Shown: one piece after another, positions 8,292 to 19,606 of the stretch
How positions within the stretch are numbered: position 1 is the first letter of the stretch
How the letters are laid out: each line of letters starts with the position of its first letter
Assembly: GCA_016713435.1 (NCBI GenBank)
Contig: JADJPD010000001.1
Location: 372,001-436,000 of the forward strand
DNA from: Gemmatimonadota bacterium
GTDB lineage: Bacteria > Gemmatimonadota > Gemmatimonadetes > Gemmatimonadales > GWC2-71-9
DNA: 64,000 nucleotides
Reading direction: 5' to 3'
Notes under the pieces: model-generated
Seen by the model: only the letters and a program-made list of their open reading frames with translations
Database searches by the model: none
Told to the model about the DNA's origin: nothing
Made by a program: the position numbers and the translations under genes

Positions 8292-8956
8292 TGGAGTTCC
8301 GTCGGAAACACGGTGGCAAACGTCGCGCCGAGGGCGCGGGTCGGGGTGGGGCCGTCGCCCCATGCGAGGGTGCGCCAGACCACCTTCCCGGTCCGGGTAT
8401 CGGCCAGGGCCAGGGAGAACTCGGCCCGCAGCCCGGCGCCGTCCGGCAGCTGGGTGAAGGCCAGCGCCGCCGGCACCAGCGCGAAACGCCCCCCGTTGAG
8501 CGCCACGAGCGAGCGGAGCTGGCTCCGGAGCGGGTCGGGCACGTCCTTCATGTTCGGGACGCGCAGAATGGCCTGCCCCATCCGGTCCGGGTCCGGCGCG
8601 ATGCCGGGGGCGCGGCGCGCGGTCTTCCGGAGTTCGGGGGGCAGCACCCACGTCACCTCGGGACCCCGCCCCTCGAGCGCCAGCCCGAGCAGCGAATCCG
8701 CCCAGCGCAGTTGCGTGACGCGATCGGCCAGGTGTTCCGCCTGGGCGATGCTGTCCGGCATCAGGATGAGCGTGAGGGGGGCGACGGCGATGGTCTGCCC
8801 GGCGAAGCCGGAGGTGAGGAGCGGGACGACCGGGTCCTTGGGCGGGCGGGCCGACGCCGGCGTGGGGCCGGCTGGCGCGGCGGCCTTCCCGCCACATGCG
8901 ACGGTGGCGAGCAGGAGGAGGACCGGCCAAGTACGGGTCGGAACGGGGGTTGGCAC
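8288..8956 (-). CDS. Predicted lipoprotein, unknown function
   Basis: 222 residues, not recognised. A signal sequence ends in a lipobox (LATVACGG), so the protein is probably lipid-anchored after cleavage before Cys21. The rest is a mixed alpha/beta domain with no motif I can assign; the second half (FSLALADTRTGKVVWRTLAWG) resembles strands of proteins that process an attribute value. It is coupled by ATGA to the isocitrate dehydrogenase gene, but nothing links their functions. Confidence 0.7.
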   Translation of the reverse strand: MPTPVPTRTWPVLLLLATVACGGKAAAPAGPTPASARPPKDPVVPLLTSGFAGQTIAVAPLTLILMPDSIAQAEHLADRVTQLRWADSLLGLALEGRGPEVTWVLPPELRKTARRAPGIAPDPDRMGQAILRVPNMKDVPDPLRSQLRSLVALNGGRFALVPAALAFTQLPDGAGLRAEFSLALADTRTGKVVWRTLAWGDGPTPTRALGATFATVFPTELQ

Positions 8957-9052
8957 GGCGGGAAACGTAAACCGGAGCCACGCCCCCCGGCAGGGCCTGC
9001 GGTGGGGGGTGGAGGCGGGGGCTGGGGGGCCGCGCCTCCCGCCCCCCTCGGC

Positions 9053-9913
9053 TCACTCCAGCGAGAGCCCCCCGTCCACGACGAGCGTCTGGCCCGTCAC
9101 GTGCCGCGCCTCGTCGGAGCAGAGGAAGGTGATGACGTGCGCCACGTCCTCCGGCTCCGCCACCCGGCCGAGCACGCTGTGCTTCTGCGCCCGCTCGATG
9201 ATCTCGGCCGGGAGCATGGTCATCCGCTCGGTGCGGATGAAGCCCGGGGCCACGGCGTTGACGTTGACGTTGGAGGGGCCGAGTTCCACGGCGGCCGCGC
9301 GGGTGAGGCCCTCCAGCGCCGCCTTGCTCGCCGCGTAGTTGGCCACGCCGAAGCCCGGGCGGCCGGCCTGGTGCGCGCTGACGCTGACCACCTTGCCATA
9401 CCGCTGCTTTCGCATGACGGGCGCCACGGCGCGGAGGCAGTTGAAGGCGCCCGTGACGTTGGTGTCCAGCACCTCGCGCCAGGCCGAGTCGGTCATGCGC
9501 CAGAGCGCGCCGTCCTTGGCGATGCCGGCGTTGTTCACCAGGTAGTGGACCGTGCCGTAGCGCTGCAGCACGTCGGCGAAGAACTGGTCCACCGAGTGCC
9601 GGTCGCGCACGTCGCAGCGGGCCGCATACACCTCGCCGCCCATGGCGGTGCACGCCGTCTCGGTGAGGAGCGCCTGCTCGGTGACGTCCCGGCCCGGCAT
9701 GTCGACGAAGCAGAACGCCACCCGGCAGCGGAGCCGGGCAAACTCCATGGCGATGCAGCGGCCGAGCCCCGTGGCGCCGCCGGTGACCACGGCGACCTTC
9801 CCCGCGAACCCGGCGGCGATCTGCTGGGGGAGCGGCTGCTCGAGCGTGGTGCCCGAGTGCTGCTCCTCCGGGTCCCAGGCACCCGAGCCCTGCGCATCGA
9901 AGAACGGAGGCAT
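9053..9913 (-). CDS. Short-chain dehydrogenase/reductase
   Basis: 286 residues. Classical SDR fold with an extra N-terminal extension of about 38 residues. NAD(P) motif VVTGGATGLGR, NNAGIAKDG, active site NYAASKAALEG with Tyr and Lys, and the C-terminal TGQTLVVDGGLSLE typical of FabG-like enzymes. The Cys/Arg-rich segment after the first helix (RLRCRVAFCFVD) would decide cofactor choice; the Asp at the end of strand 2 favours NAD(H). Substrate unknown. It stands apart from its neighbours by about 90 nt on both sides. Confidence 0.88.
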   Translation of the reverse strand: MPPFFDAQGSGAWDPEEQHSGTTLEQPLPQQIAAGFAGKVAVVTGGATGLGRCIAMEFARLRCRVAFCFVDMPGRDVTEQALLTETACTAMGGEVYAARCDVRDRHSVDQFFADVLQRYGTVHYLVNNAGIAKDGALWRMTDSAWREVLDTNVTGAFNCLRAVAPVMRKQRYGKVVSVSAHQAGRPGFGVANYAASKAALEGLTRAAAVELGPSNVNVNAVAPGFIRTERMTMLPAEIIERAQKHSVLGRVAEPEDVAHVITFLCSDEARHVTGQTLVVDGGLSLE

Positions 9914-10001
9914 GGCCGGCTAAGCTACGGGCCGGCGAGGGGGAGGGCAAGCCGACGCCCGCGCCTTCCGGCCCCCGCCACCCGGGCCATACATTGCCTT
10001 C

Positions 10002-12024
<2,023 letters not shown>

Positions 12025-12035
<11 letters not shown>

Positions 12036-12333
12036 GGCGGCGGGCGTGATCCTGGGCCCCGACGGGCAGCCCGCCCGCGGCGCGGCCGCGGCTCCGCCCG
12101 CCCCACGCGGCGATGGCTGGTCCCGCTCGGCATCGGGGCTCTGGCTCGACCTGCGCGAGAAGGCGCTCCACTGCCTCTCCACGATCAAGCGGGTGACGGG
12201 AATGCCGGACTATCAGGCCTACCTGGCGCACCTCCGCCTGCTGCATCCCGACTGGCCCGTCCCGTCCGAGCGCGAGTATTTCGAGCTCTACCTGCAGGCG
12301 CGCTACGGCGACGGCCCCACGCGCTGCTGCTGA
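12025..12333 (+). CDS. YbdD/YjiX-family small protein
   Basis: 102 residues. The C-terminal 60 residues match the small YbdD/YjiX family that travels with CstA (MPDYQAYLAHLRLLHPDWPV, then SEREYFELYLQARYGDGPTRCC); the first 35 residues are a variable Ala/Pro-rich lead. Its biochemical role is unknown, but it is thought to assist the CstA transporter. The start overlaps the cstA stop, which supports co-translation. Confidence 0.85.
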
Positions 12334-12355
12334 TCCCCCCGACACCCGGATCCCG

Positions 12356-12940
12356 ATGAAACGCCTGGTCGGCTACTTCCTGAACGGCCTCATCTTCACC
12401 GCGCCCGTGGCCCTCACCGGCTACGTGGTGTGGATGCTCTTCACCACGGTGGACGGCTGGCTCGGGATTCCCTATCCGGGGGTGGGCTTCCTCGCGACGG
12501 TGGCGCTGATCACGCTGGTGGGCTTCCTGGCGTCGAGCTTCCTGACCCGGCGGCTGCTCTCGTGGGTGGAGGCGCTGCTGGAGAAGGTGCCCTTCGTGCG
12601 GTTCCTCTACGGTGGCATCCGCGACATCATGGACGCCTTCGTGGGCGAGAAGAAGCGCTTCCAGCAGCCCGTGCTGGTGACCCTCGACCAGAGCAGCGGC
12701 GCGCAGGCCATCGGGTTCCTCACCCAGGAATCGCTCGCCGACTTCGGGCTCGCCGACCACGTCACCGTGTACCTGCCGCAGGCCTACAACTTCGCCGGCC
12801 AGATGCTGGTCTTCCCCCGCGACGCGGTCCGCCCGCTCAGCGTGCCGAGCGCCAAGGTCATGACCTTCGTGGTTTCCGGCGGCGTCGCCGACCTCAGCAA
12901 GGACGACTCGGCGGGGGGCGGTGAGGGGCTCGGTGGCCTG
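12356..12940 (+). CDS. DUF502 membrane protein; reading frame runs into a repeat without a stop
   Basis: About 195 residues of clear DUF502 sequence: two N-terminal membrane helices (YFLNGLIFTAPVALTGYVVW and GFLATVALITLVGFLASSF), then KVPFVRFLYGGIRDIMDAF and a soluble tail ending VVSGGVADLSKDD. No stop codon follows; the frame continues through the repeat at 12940-13169 and stays open to 14191, opposite the next gene. I report only the part that resembles the family. The native stop was probably lost when the repeat arrived; the extra tail is unlikely to be functional. Confidence 0.75.
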
Positions 12941-13169
12941 GTTCACCGCGGAGGCGCGAAGACGCGGAGGGCCGCAGAGGACCTGCGCTCGGAGGGAGGA
13001 CATCCCAGGGCCTTGCAATCGAGGGTGGGGTCTGGCAGTAGGGGTGGGGACTGGTGCTGGACCCGAACGGACACCCATCAAGACACCGCGGGCTCACCAT
13101 GCGGTGAGCCCGCCATCCCAGAGCAGTTCCTCTGCGGCCCTCCGCGTCTCCGCGCCTCTGCGGTGAACC
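12940..13169. repeat. Long dispersed repeat, copy 1 (42-nt inverted arms)
   Basis: Left arm 12940-12981 begins GGTTCACCGCGGAGGCGCGA and right arm 13128-13169 is its inverse (…GCGCCTCTGCGGTGAACC). The core shares GGTGCTGGACCCGAACGGAC with copy 2 and contains a small hairpin GGGCTCACC/GGTGAGCCC (13090-13111). It sits between two convergent genes and abolishes the stop of the left one. No open frame or transposase is inside. Confidence 0.85.
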
Positions 13170-13198
13170 ACCACGACCAGCCCTCCCCGCCACCACCG

Positions 13199-14083
13199 CT
13201 ACCGCAGCACCGCCACCCACTCCGCCGCCCACTTGCCGGTGCGGCTCACCACGCTCGAGGAGTCGCTGCCCAGGAAGTCCAGGTCCGCGTGGCCGAGCTT
13301 CGGGTCGGCGTAGGTGCCGCGGGCGCGCGCGGCGGCGCGGGCATCGAGCAGGGCCTGCATGCTCGCGCGGGTGCCGATCCAGGCCAGGCCGTCCGAGGCC
13401 CGCGCCCCGGCGCGGAGCGGCAGGTTGAAGCTGTCGGGGGCGGCGTGGATGCGCTGGAGCAGCGGGATGAGCGTCGTGTCCGTCGAATAGGACATCAGCG
13501 TCAGGTAGCGGACCCGGAGGTCGCGATCGGTCGTGGCCAGGAACCGCGCCGCCAGCGAGTCCGCCGCGCCGGCGCCGAGGCGGCCGAGCACCCAGGCGTC
13601 GCCCTGGTCGTAGTGGGCGTCGGGGATGCGGGCCAGGATGTCGTTGAGCATCCACTGGTCGCCGTGCGCGCCGCGCTGCAGCTCGAGGTCCACCGCGCGC
13701 AGCGACGGGAACAGGTCCATGAGGTCGGTGGCCGGCGGCGGCGGGATGTCGCCCTGGACGATCTGCTTCCGCCAGGACAGCACGCTGTCGTGGCTGGCGG
13801 GCCAGCGCAGCTCGGCCAGTCGCGTCAGGGCCAGCACGCCGGTGTCCCAGGCCACCTTCCCCTCCAGCATCCGGCGCGCCACCTGCCAGAGCCGCCGTGG
13901 GCGGGTTTCGGCCAGCATGCGACGGACCGAGTCGGCCTCGGGGGTGCCGAGCTGGAGCTGCTCGTGGATGTCCGAGTAGGTGGCGCGCGACTCGGTGCCG
14001 AGCCGCAGCTGCACCTGCGCCCCCAGCGGCGCCGCCACCAGCACCAGCCCCGTCACCGCACCGATCACCAGCCGCCGCATCAT
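13199..14083 (-). CDS. Secreted protein of unknown function, possibly HEAT-like
   Basis: 294 residues, not recognised. Signal peptide at the start (RRLVIGAVTGLVLVAAP, LGAQ). The mature part is largely helical with repeated short units such as LTRLAELRWPASHDSVL, LLQRIHAAPDSFNLPL and LGRLGAGAADSLAARFL, reminiscent of HEAT/armadillo-like helical repeats but not clear enough to assign. The ATG at 14083 overlaps the upstream MFS stop as ATGA. Its 3' end is about 30 nt from repeat copy 1. Confidence 0.65.
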   Translation of the reverse strand: MMRRLVIGAVTGLVLVAAPLGAQVQLRLGTESRATYSDIHEQLQLGTPEADSVRRMLAETRPRRLWQVARRMLEGKVAWDTGVLALTRLAELRWPASHDSVLSWRKQIVQGDIPPPPATDLMDLFPSLRAVDLELQRGAHGDQWMLNDILARIPDAHYDQGDAWVLGRLGAGAADSLAARFLATTDRDLRVRYLTLMSYSTDTTLIPLLQRIHAAPDSFNLPLRAGARASDGLAWIGTRASMQALLDARAAARARGTYADPKLGHADLDFLGSDSSSVVSRTGKWAAEWVAVLR

Positions 14084-15279
14084 CCCTCCCCGTTCTCCAG
14101 CCGTCGCGTCGCCGCGAGCCACACCCCCGTGGCCAGGAGCATCCCGCCCGCGGACGCCAGCAGCGCCGCCGACCCGCCGGCCCCGGTGTAGAGTGCGCCG
14201 AAGGCCACGCCAGCCGGGAGCGCGGCCAGCCCGGTCACCGAATGATAGGCCCCGTAGCCGCGCCCCGTCCGCTTCGGCGCCAGCCGCGCCACCAGCAGCC
14301 GTTCGGCCGGCTCCATGAGCCCCGCCACCACGCCGAGGGCCAGGAACACCGCCACGGCGAGCACCGGCGTCCCCACCGCGGCGAGCCCCGCCGCCCCGAG
14401 GGCGAAGGCCACGCCGCCGGCCGCCACCGCGCCGCGCGGGCCCAGGTGATCGGCCAGCCAGCCCCCCGGGTAGGATACCCCCGTCCGCACCACATGGAGC
14501 CCTGCCCACACCAGGGGCACCAGTGCCGCCGCCAGCCCGGCATCCTGCAGGCGGAGCAGGAGCAGCGTCTCCGGCAGGCGGAGCAGCACCAGCAGCGCCA
14601 GCGCGAGCACCGGCGGCCAGAATCCCGGCGGGTGCGCCACCACGCCTGGCACGGCAGGCTCCGTGAGGCGCGCAGGGGCATCGCTCACCGCGTGCGCCGG
14701 CGCGCGGCGGAGCACCAGCACCAGGACCACCGCCGCCGCGATCCCCGGCAGCACGCTCACCATGAGCACCTGCCGCGTCTCCCAGCCGAGGCTCAGCAGC
14801 CACCACGCGAGCAGCGCGCCCGGCACCGACCCCAGGTGATCCGCCATCCGGTGATACCCGAAGGCCCGCCCGCGGAGCGCGGGCGGCGTCACCTCCGCGA
14901 TGAGCGCATCGCGCGGTGGGCTGCGGAAGCCCTTGCCCACCCGGTCCACCACCCGGAGCCCCACCACCTGCCAGGCCGCCCCCGCCATGGCGATCACCGG
15001 CCGGATGAGCGCCGCGAGCCAGTAGCCGCCCAGGATGAGCGGCTTGCGCCGCCCCGGCCGGTCGGCGAGCGAGCCGGCGAGCCACTTGGTGCCGGAGGCG
15101 GCGAGGTCGGCGGCGCCATCGAGCGCGCCGAGCATGGTGGCGCTCCCGCCGAGCGTCCCCACCACGAAGGCGGGGAGCAGCGGGTACACCATCTCGCTGG
15201 CGAAGTCGTTGAGGAGGGAGACGAGGGCGAGCCCCTTCACCGTCGGGGCGATCCCCTCGCGCGGGGCGGGGTCCGGCAC
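14080..15279 (-). CDS. MFS transporter
   Basis: About 399 residues with 11-12 membrane helices. The N-terminal half has LLNDFASEMVYPLLPAFV and the loop-2 signature GSLADRPGRRKPLILGG, with RVVDRVGKGFRSPPRDALIA after it, a pattern common in drug/nickel-type exporters. The C-terminal half repeats the fold (GWLADHLGPRGAVAAGGV). I chose the GTG at 15279 just after the upstream stop; an in-frame start at 15339 would overlap that gene by 49 nt. Substrate unknown. Confidence 0.8.
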   Translation of the reverse strand: MPDPAPREGIAPTVKGLALVSLLNDFASEMVYPLLPAFVVGTLGGSATMLGALDGAADLAASGTKWLAGSLADRPGRRKPLILGGYWLAALIRPVIAMAGAAWQVVGLRVVDRVGKGFRSPPRDALIAEVTPPALRGRAFGYHRMADHLGSVPGALLAWWLLSLGWETRQVLMVSVLPGIAAAVVLVLVLRRAPAHAVSDAPARLTEPAVPGVVAHPPGFWPPVLALALLVLLRLPETLLLLRLQDAGLAAALVPLVWAGLHVVRTGVSYPGGWLADHLGPRGAVAAGGVAFALGAAGLAAVGTPVLAVAVFLALGVVAGLMEPAERLLVARLAPKRTGRGYGAYHSVTGLAALPAGVAFGALYTGAGGSAALLASAGGMLLATGVWLAATRRLENGEG

Positions 15280-15290
15280 GGGGGAACGGC

Positions 15291-16826
15291 TCAGGGCTCG
15301 TCGAGCCCCATGCCCCAGCGGATCGCCTGCGCCCGCCACGCGTCACGCAGCGACAGGAACTCGCGCCGCCCCACCGCGTAGCAGAGCTGGTAGGTGGGCC
15401 AGGCGCAGTAGCGGCTCACCTCGGCGATGGCGCGGCCGCGGTCCATGGCCACCCGGTCCACCAGCATGTCCACCGCCTGCTCGGGCGTCATGCCGCGGGT
15501 GTGCAGCCCCACGTCGAGCACGATGCGCACCGCGCGCCACAGCAGGTGCAGTCGCTGGAACAGCCGCTCCTCGAGCGAGGCGTAGAACCCCTGCTCCGCC
15601 ATCAGCTCCTCGCAGTAGAGCGCCCAGCCCTCCACGTTGACCGGGGTCCACGACACCCGCCGCACGTCGCTCGGCAGCCGCCGGGCGGTGACCAGCTGGA
15701 GATGATGGCCCGGCCACGCCTCGTGCACCGCGGTGGCGCCGATCTCGTGCAGCGAGTAGCCCGCGGCCGCCGCCTCCCCGGGCGCGGGCGGCGTCACGAA
15801 GAAGCGCCCCACCCGCTCCGCCCCATAGATGGTGGGCGGCACGTAGGCCGCAAACGGCATGAGCGGCCGCAGGAAGGCCGGTGTCTCCAGCACGTCGAGC
15901 CGGCCGTCGGGGATGGGCACCAGGTCGCGCGCCAGCAGGAAGTGGCGGGCGCGCTCGCAGGCGTCGTGGAAGTGCCGCACGACGTCGCCCGCCACCGGCG
16001 CCTGCACCCGGAGCCGCTCCACCAGCACCTTCCACGACACCGTCGGGTTGATCTGGCGGGCCAGCGCCGCGACTTCCGCCTCCACCTCGTCCGCCAGGTG
16101 GAGGCCGTAGCGGTAGAGCTCGGGCGCGCCGGCCATGAGCGCGTGCTCGTGGTGCAGGCGGCGGTTGAACTGCTCCTCCCCGATGGCGAACGACAGGTCG
16201 TCGTGGTGCGCCCGCAGCTCGCCGCGGAGCGCCAGCGCGAACCGGCTGAGCGCCGATTCCGCCTCGGCCAGCACCGCGTCGAGCATCATCCCGTCGCCCT
16301 CGGCGCCCGCGCGGGCCATGGCGCCCGCGTCCGCCAGCAGGCGGGGGCCCGCCTCGGCCAGCTGCGTGGCGGTGTCGAGGAAGATGCGCGGCGGCTCGCT
16401 CAGCGTCTCGCGCGCGGCCTTGAGGAAGCCGGGGATGGCCTGGAGGCGCCCCGTGAGGCTGGCGGTGCGGGCGGCGGGGGAGAGGTCTTCGCGGCGGAGG
16501 GTGGCGTGGAGCGCATCGTACAGGTGGGACAGCCAGAAGCCGGGATTGTGGACCTGCGGCTTCTCCTTCTCGAACCGCGCGATGGTGATCCGCACCTCGT
16601 CCAGGAACGCCGTCCGGTCGATCTCCTCCTGCTGCTCCTCCACCTCCAGCGTCTCCGCCGCCGCCGCGATGGCCTTGAGCGCCGCCAGGTGGTGGTGCAC
16701 CGCGTCGGGGGAGAAGTCGGCGAGGCGGTGGTCGTAGGCGGCAACCCCGGCCGCCGTGGCGTCGGCGGGGTCGAAGTGCCAGCGCGCGTCGAGGTAGGAG
16801 CGGTAGAGGTCGGCGGTCCCGGTCAT
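15291..16826 (-). CDS. DUF885-family hydrolase (predicted metallopeptidase)
   Basis: 511 residues, within the family's usual 500-600. The likely zinc site is AVHEAWPGHHLQ (HExxxGHH form) followed by NVEGWALYCEELM, the glutamate-bearing helix of DUF885 proteins. No signal peptide is evident, so it should act in the cytoplasm. Members are predicted carboxypeptidases or oligopeptidases, none certain for this one. It begins the run that continues with the MFS gene and the helical secreted protein. Confidence 0.82.
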   Translation of the reverse strand: MTGTADLYRSYLDARWHFDPADATAAGVAAYDHRLADFSPDAVHHHLAALKAIAAAAETLEVEEQQEEIDRTAFLDEVRITIARFEKEKPQVHNPGFWLSHLYDALHATLRREDLSPAARTASLTGRLQAIPGFLKAARETLSEPPRIFLDTATQLAEAGPRLLADAGAMARAGAEGDGMMLDAVLAEAESALSRFALALRGELRAHHDDLSFAIGEEQFNRRLHHEHALMAGAPELYRYGLHLADEVEAEVAALARQINPTVSWKVLVERLRVQAPVAGDVVRHFHDACERARHFLLARDLVPIPDGRLDVLETPAFLRPLMPFAAYVPPTIYGAERVGRFFVTPPAPGEAAAAGYSLHEIGATAVHEAWPGHHLQLVTARRLPSDVRRVSWTPVNVEGWALYCEELMAEQGFYASLEERLFQRLHLLWRAVRIVLDVGLHTRGMTPEQAVDMLVDRVAMDRGRAIAEVSRYCAWPTYQLCYAVGRREFLSLRDAWRAQAIRWGMGLDEP

Positions 16827-16951
16827 GGCCTCAACTTACCGGTGTCCGGCATTCGGGGGAATGAGCGGGGACCGGCCCCGCCATTGGGCCCCTAGCCCGG
16901 GGGAGCCCGCCCTCACAACTTTCCGGCCCGCACCCCCTGACCCCGGACTAC

Positions 16952-18361
16952 ATGTCGCTCGAGCTCGACCAGGCCACCATGCAGCGCCTCGGCCACCTCG
17001 TGGCCGACCACGTCGCCCGCCACCTCGCCTCGCTGCGGGACCAGCCCGCCTCCCGCGTCCTCGCCCGGGCCGATGCCGAGCGCCTGGTGGCCACCCCCCC
17101 GCCGGCGGCGGGCCAGCCGGTGGAGGCGCTGCTCGAGACCCTGACCGAGCGCGTCTTCCCCTACCACGCCCGCGAGCCGCACCCCGGCTTCCTCGGCTAC
17201 GTGCAGGGCTGCCCCACCTTCCCCGCCATCCTCGGCGATTGGCTGGCCGCCGGCTACAACTTCTTCGCCGGCGCCTGGGGGGTCTCGAGCGGGCCCACCA
17301 TGCTGGAGGTGACGGTGCTGGAGTGGTTCCGCCAGTGGCTGGGCCTCCCGGGGGGCACCGGCGGCCTCCTCACCTCCGGCGGCTCCACGGCCAACCTCAT
17401 GGCCGTCATCGCCGCCCGCCACGCCGTGGCCGGGGACGATCCCGCGCTCCTGCCGCGGCTCACCGTCTATGCCTCCGACCAGGCGCACAGCTCGCTCATC
17501 CGCGCCGCCTGGATCGCCGGCATCCCGCGCGCCAACGTCCGCATCCTGCCGAGCGATGCCGAGTGGCGGCTGCAGCCGGCGCTGGTGGAGCAGGCCATCG
17601 CCGCCGACCGCTCGGCGGGGCTCCACCCGCTCATGGTCCTCGCCACCGCCGGCACCACCAACACCGGCGCCACCGACCCCCTGCCCGAGCTGGGCCGGCT
17701 CGCCCGGCGCGAGGGGATCACGCTCCACGTGGACGGCGCCTACGGCGGCTTCGCCGCCCTCTCCGCCACGGGCCGCACCCAGCTCGGCGACCTCAGCGGG
17801 GTGGACAGCATCAGCCTCGACCCGCACAAGTGGCTCTACGTCCCCTTCGAGTGCGGCTCGCTGCTGGTGCGGGACCCCAAGCGCCTCCGCGCCGCCTTCC
17901 ACATCCTCCCCGACTACCTCCGCGACCTCGACGTGGCCGGCGGCGAGGTGAACTTCGCCGACTACGGCGAGCAGCTCACCCGCTACAACCGCGCCCTCAA
18001 GGTCTGGATGGGGGTGAGCGCCTGGGGCACCGACGCCCTCGCGCGCGAGATCGAGGGCGGCATCCACCGCGCCGAGCTCGCCGCGGAGCTGGTCGGGCGA
18101 AGTCCGGTCCTGGAGCTCCTCTCCCCGGCCCGCCTCGGCATCACCTGCTTCCGGCCGCGGCGCCCGGGCGCCACGCCCGAGGAGCTGGACGCGCTCACGC
18201 AGCGCGCCCTCGAGCGCATCAACGGCACCGCCAACTTCTTCATCTCCACCACCCGGCTCCGCGGCCGCCAGTCGCTCCGCATCTGCTGCTGCGGCTGGCG
18301 CACCACCGACGACGACATCGCCCGCCTTATTGCGGAGGCCGAGGCGGCGGTGCAGGGGTAG
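16952..18361 (+). CDS. PLP-dependent decarboxylase (aromatic amino acid decarboxylase family)
   Basis: 469 residues, group II decarboxylase fold. Visible: HPGFLGYVQGCPTFPAILGD, the TSGGSTANLMAV phosphate loop, HVDGAYGGFA before the cofactor, and the Schiff-base lysine in SLDPHKWLYVPF. Related enzymes decarboxylate L-Dopa, tryptophan, tyrosine or glutamate-like acids; specificity is not readable here. The Asn-Phe-Phe pair before GAWGVSSGPTMLE is typical of the aromatic branch. The stop is immediately followed by repeat copy 2. Confidence 0.87.
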   Translation: MSLELDQATMQRLGHLVADHVARHLASLRDQPASRVLARADAERLVATPPPAAGQPVEALLETLTERVFPYHAREPHPGFLGYVQGCPTFPAILGDWLAAGYNFFAGAWGVSSGPTMLEVTVLEWFRQWLGLPGGTGGLLTSGGSTANLMAVIAARHAVAGDDPALLPRLTVYASDQAHSSLIRAAWIAGIPRANVRILPSDAEWRLQPALVEQAIAADRSAGLHPLMVLATAGTTNTGATDPLPELGRLARREGITLHVDGAYGGFAALSATGRTQLGDLSGVDSISLDPHKWLYVPFECGSLLVRDPKRLRAAFHILPDYLRDLDVAGGEVNFADYGEQLTRYNRALKVWMGVSAWGTDALAREIEGGIHRAELAAELVGRSPVLELLSPARLGITCFRPRRPGATPEELDALTQRALERINGTANFFISTTRLRGRQSLRICCCGWRTTDDDIARLIAEAEAAVQG

Positions 18362-18375
18362 GTTCGGCGTGTGGT

Positions 18376-18607
18376 TTCACCGCAGAGGCGCGGAGACGCA
18401 GAGGGCCGCAGAGGACCTGCGCTCGGAGAGGGGAGAACCTCTCCGGGTGAGTGCAGTGAATTGAAGGGGGTCTGGCAGCACGGGTGAGGAGTGGTGCTGG
18501 ACCCGAACGGACACCCACCAAAACACAGTGGGCTCACCTTGCGGTGAGCCCACCATCCCCGGGCAGTTCCTCTGCGGCCCTCTGCGCCTCCGCGCCTCTG
18601 CGGTGAA
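18376..18607. repeat. Long dispersed repeat, copy 2 (40-nt inverted arms)
   Basis: Left arm 18376-18415 (TTCACCGCAGAGGCGCGGAG…) and right arm 18568-18607 are inverse copies with few mismatches. The core shares the GGTGCTGGACCCGAACGGAC block with copy 1 and a GGGCTCACC/GGTGAGCCC hairpin, plus an extra GGAGAGGGG…CCTCTCC stem near 18425-18443. It lies between the convergent decarboxylase (stop 18361) and nucleotidyltransferase (stop 18623). Confidence 0.88.
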
Positions 18608-18622
18608 GAAACGCGCCGAGCC

Positions 18623-19600
18623 CTACCCCCCCACGACCTCGCAGTCGTCCCCGAGCGTCATGGCGCCCTTCACGCCCTTGAGCTGGACGCGATTGCCGAG
18701 CAGCGAGTGGTGCACCGCGCTGTCCGCGATCACGCAGCCCTGGCCCACCATGGCGTGCTCGATGCGGCTGTTGCGGACGCGGGTCCCCGCCTCGAGCGTC
18801 ACGTTCGGCCCGATCTCGCTCGACTCGATGACCACGCCATCCTCGATGTACACCGGATCATGGATGGTTACCCCGGGGAACTCCCGCCGCCGCGCCCCGC
18901 CCGTCTTGAGCAGGATCTCGTTGCTCTCGAGCAGGGTGTCCAGCTTGCCGCAATCGTACCACCCGCCCACCTCGGCCGTGAGGATCTTGCGGCCGTGCTC
19001 GATCATGTGCTGGAAGGCGTCGGTGAGGTAGTACTCGCCCTTGTTGGCCGGCGCGGCCAGCGTGTGGTCAATGCCGGCCCACAGCGCCGCGGTGTCCTTG
19101 ATGTAGTAGAGCCCGATGTTGGCCAGTTTGGAGATCGGCGTGGACGGCTTCTCGACGATCTTCGTCATGTAGCCGTCGGCGTCGGTCACCACCACGCCGA
19201 AGCGCTGGTAGTCCTCCACTTCCTTGGCCCAGATGATCCCGTCCGCCCTGGTGCGGTTGATCAGCGTCAGGTCCGCCTCGAAGACGGTGTCCACGAAGAT
19301 GATGAGCACCGGCTCCTTCACGAAGGGCCGCGCCAGATTCACCGCACCCGCCGTGCCGTCCTGCACCTTCTGCTCGATGAACCGCGACGGATAGCGGTAG
19401 CGCGCCCGCGCGTACGCCTCCACCTGCTCCTTGAGGTGCCCCGTGATGAAGATCAGCTCCGAGACGTCGAGCCCCTCGAGCCGGTCCATCACGTAGTCCA
19501 TCACCGGCCGGCCCGCCACCTTGAGCATCGGCTTCGGGACCAGGTGGGTGTGGGGACGGAGGCGGGTGCCCTTGCCGGCCAGCGGGATGATCACCTGCAT
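18623..19600 (-). CDS. Sugar nucleotidyltransferase with beta-helix tail
   Basis: 325 residues. N-terminal nucleotidyltransferase with the GxGxRLRP signature (IIPLAGKGTRLRPHTHLVPK) and VEKPS loop for sugar-phosphate binding (KIVEKPSTPISK). The last 75 residues are a left-handed beta-helix of the hexapeptide type (IHDPVYIEDGVVIESSEIG). It likely makes a nucleotide-sugar such as dTDP- or UDP-glucose for envelope polysaccharide. It is followed after 6 nt by a cupin, like a two-part mannose-1-phosphate system, though the exact sugar is open. Confidence 0.83.
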   Translation of the reverse strand: MQVIIPLAGKGTRLRPHTHLVPKPMLKVAGRPVMDYVMDRLEGLDVSELIFITGHLKEQVEAYARARYRYPSRFIEQKVQDGTAGAVNLARPFVKEPVLIIFVDTVFEADLTLINRTRADGIIWAKEVEDYQRFGVVVTDADGYMTKIVEKPSTPISKLANIGLYYIKDTAALWAGIDHTLAAPANKGEYYLTDAFQHMIEHGRKILTAEVGGWYDCGKLDTLLESNEILLKTGGARRREFPGVTIHDPVYIEDGVVIESSEIGPNVTLEAGTRVRNSRIEHAMVGQGCVIADSAVHHSLLGNRVQLKGVKGAMTLGDDCEVVGG

Positions 19601-19606
19601 GCGGGA

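Noticed and set aside
13040..13075. GTTCGGGTCC in the repeat core, resembling a tRNA T-arm
   Set aside because: No cloverleaf can be drawn around it and the loop lacks the conserved A; not a tRNA or tRNA-derived element.
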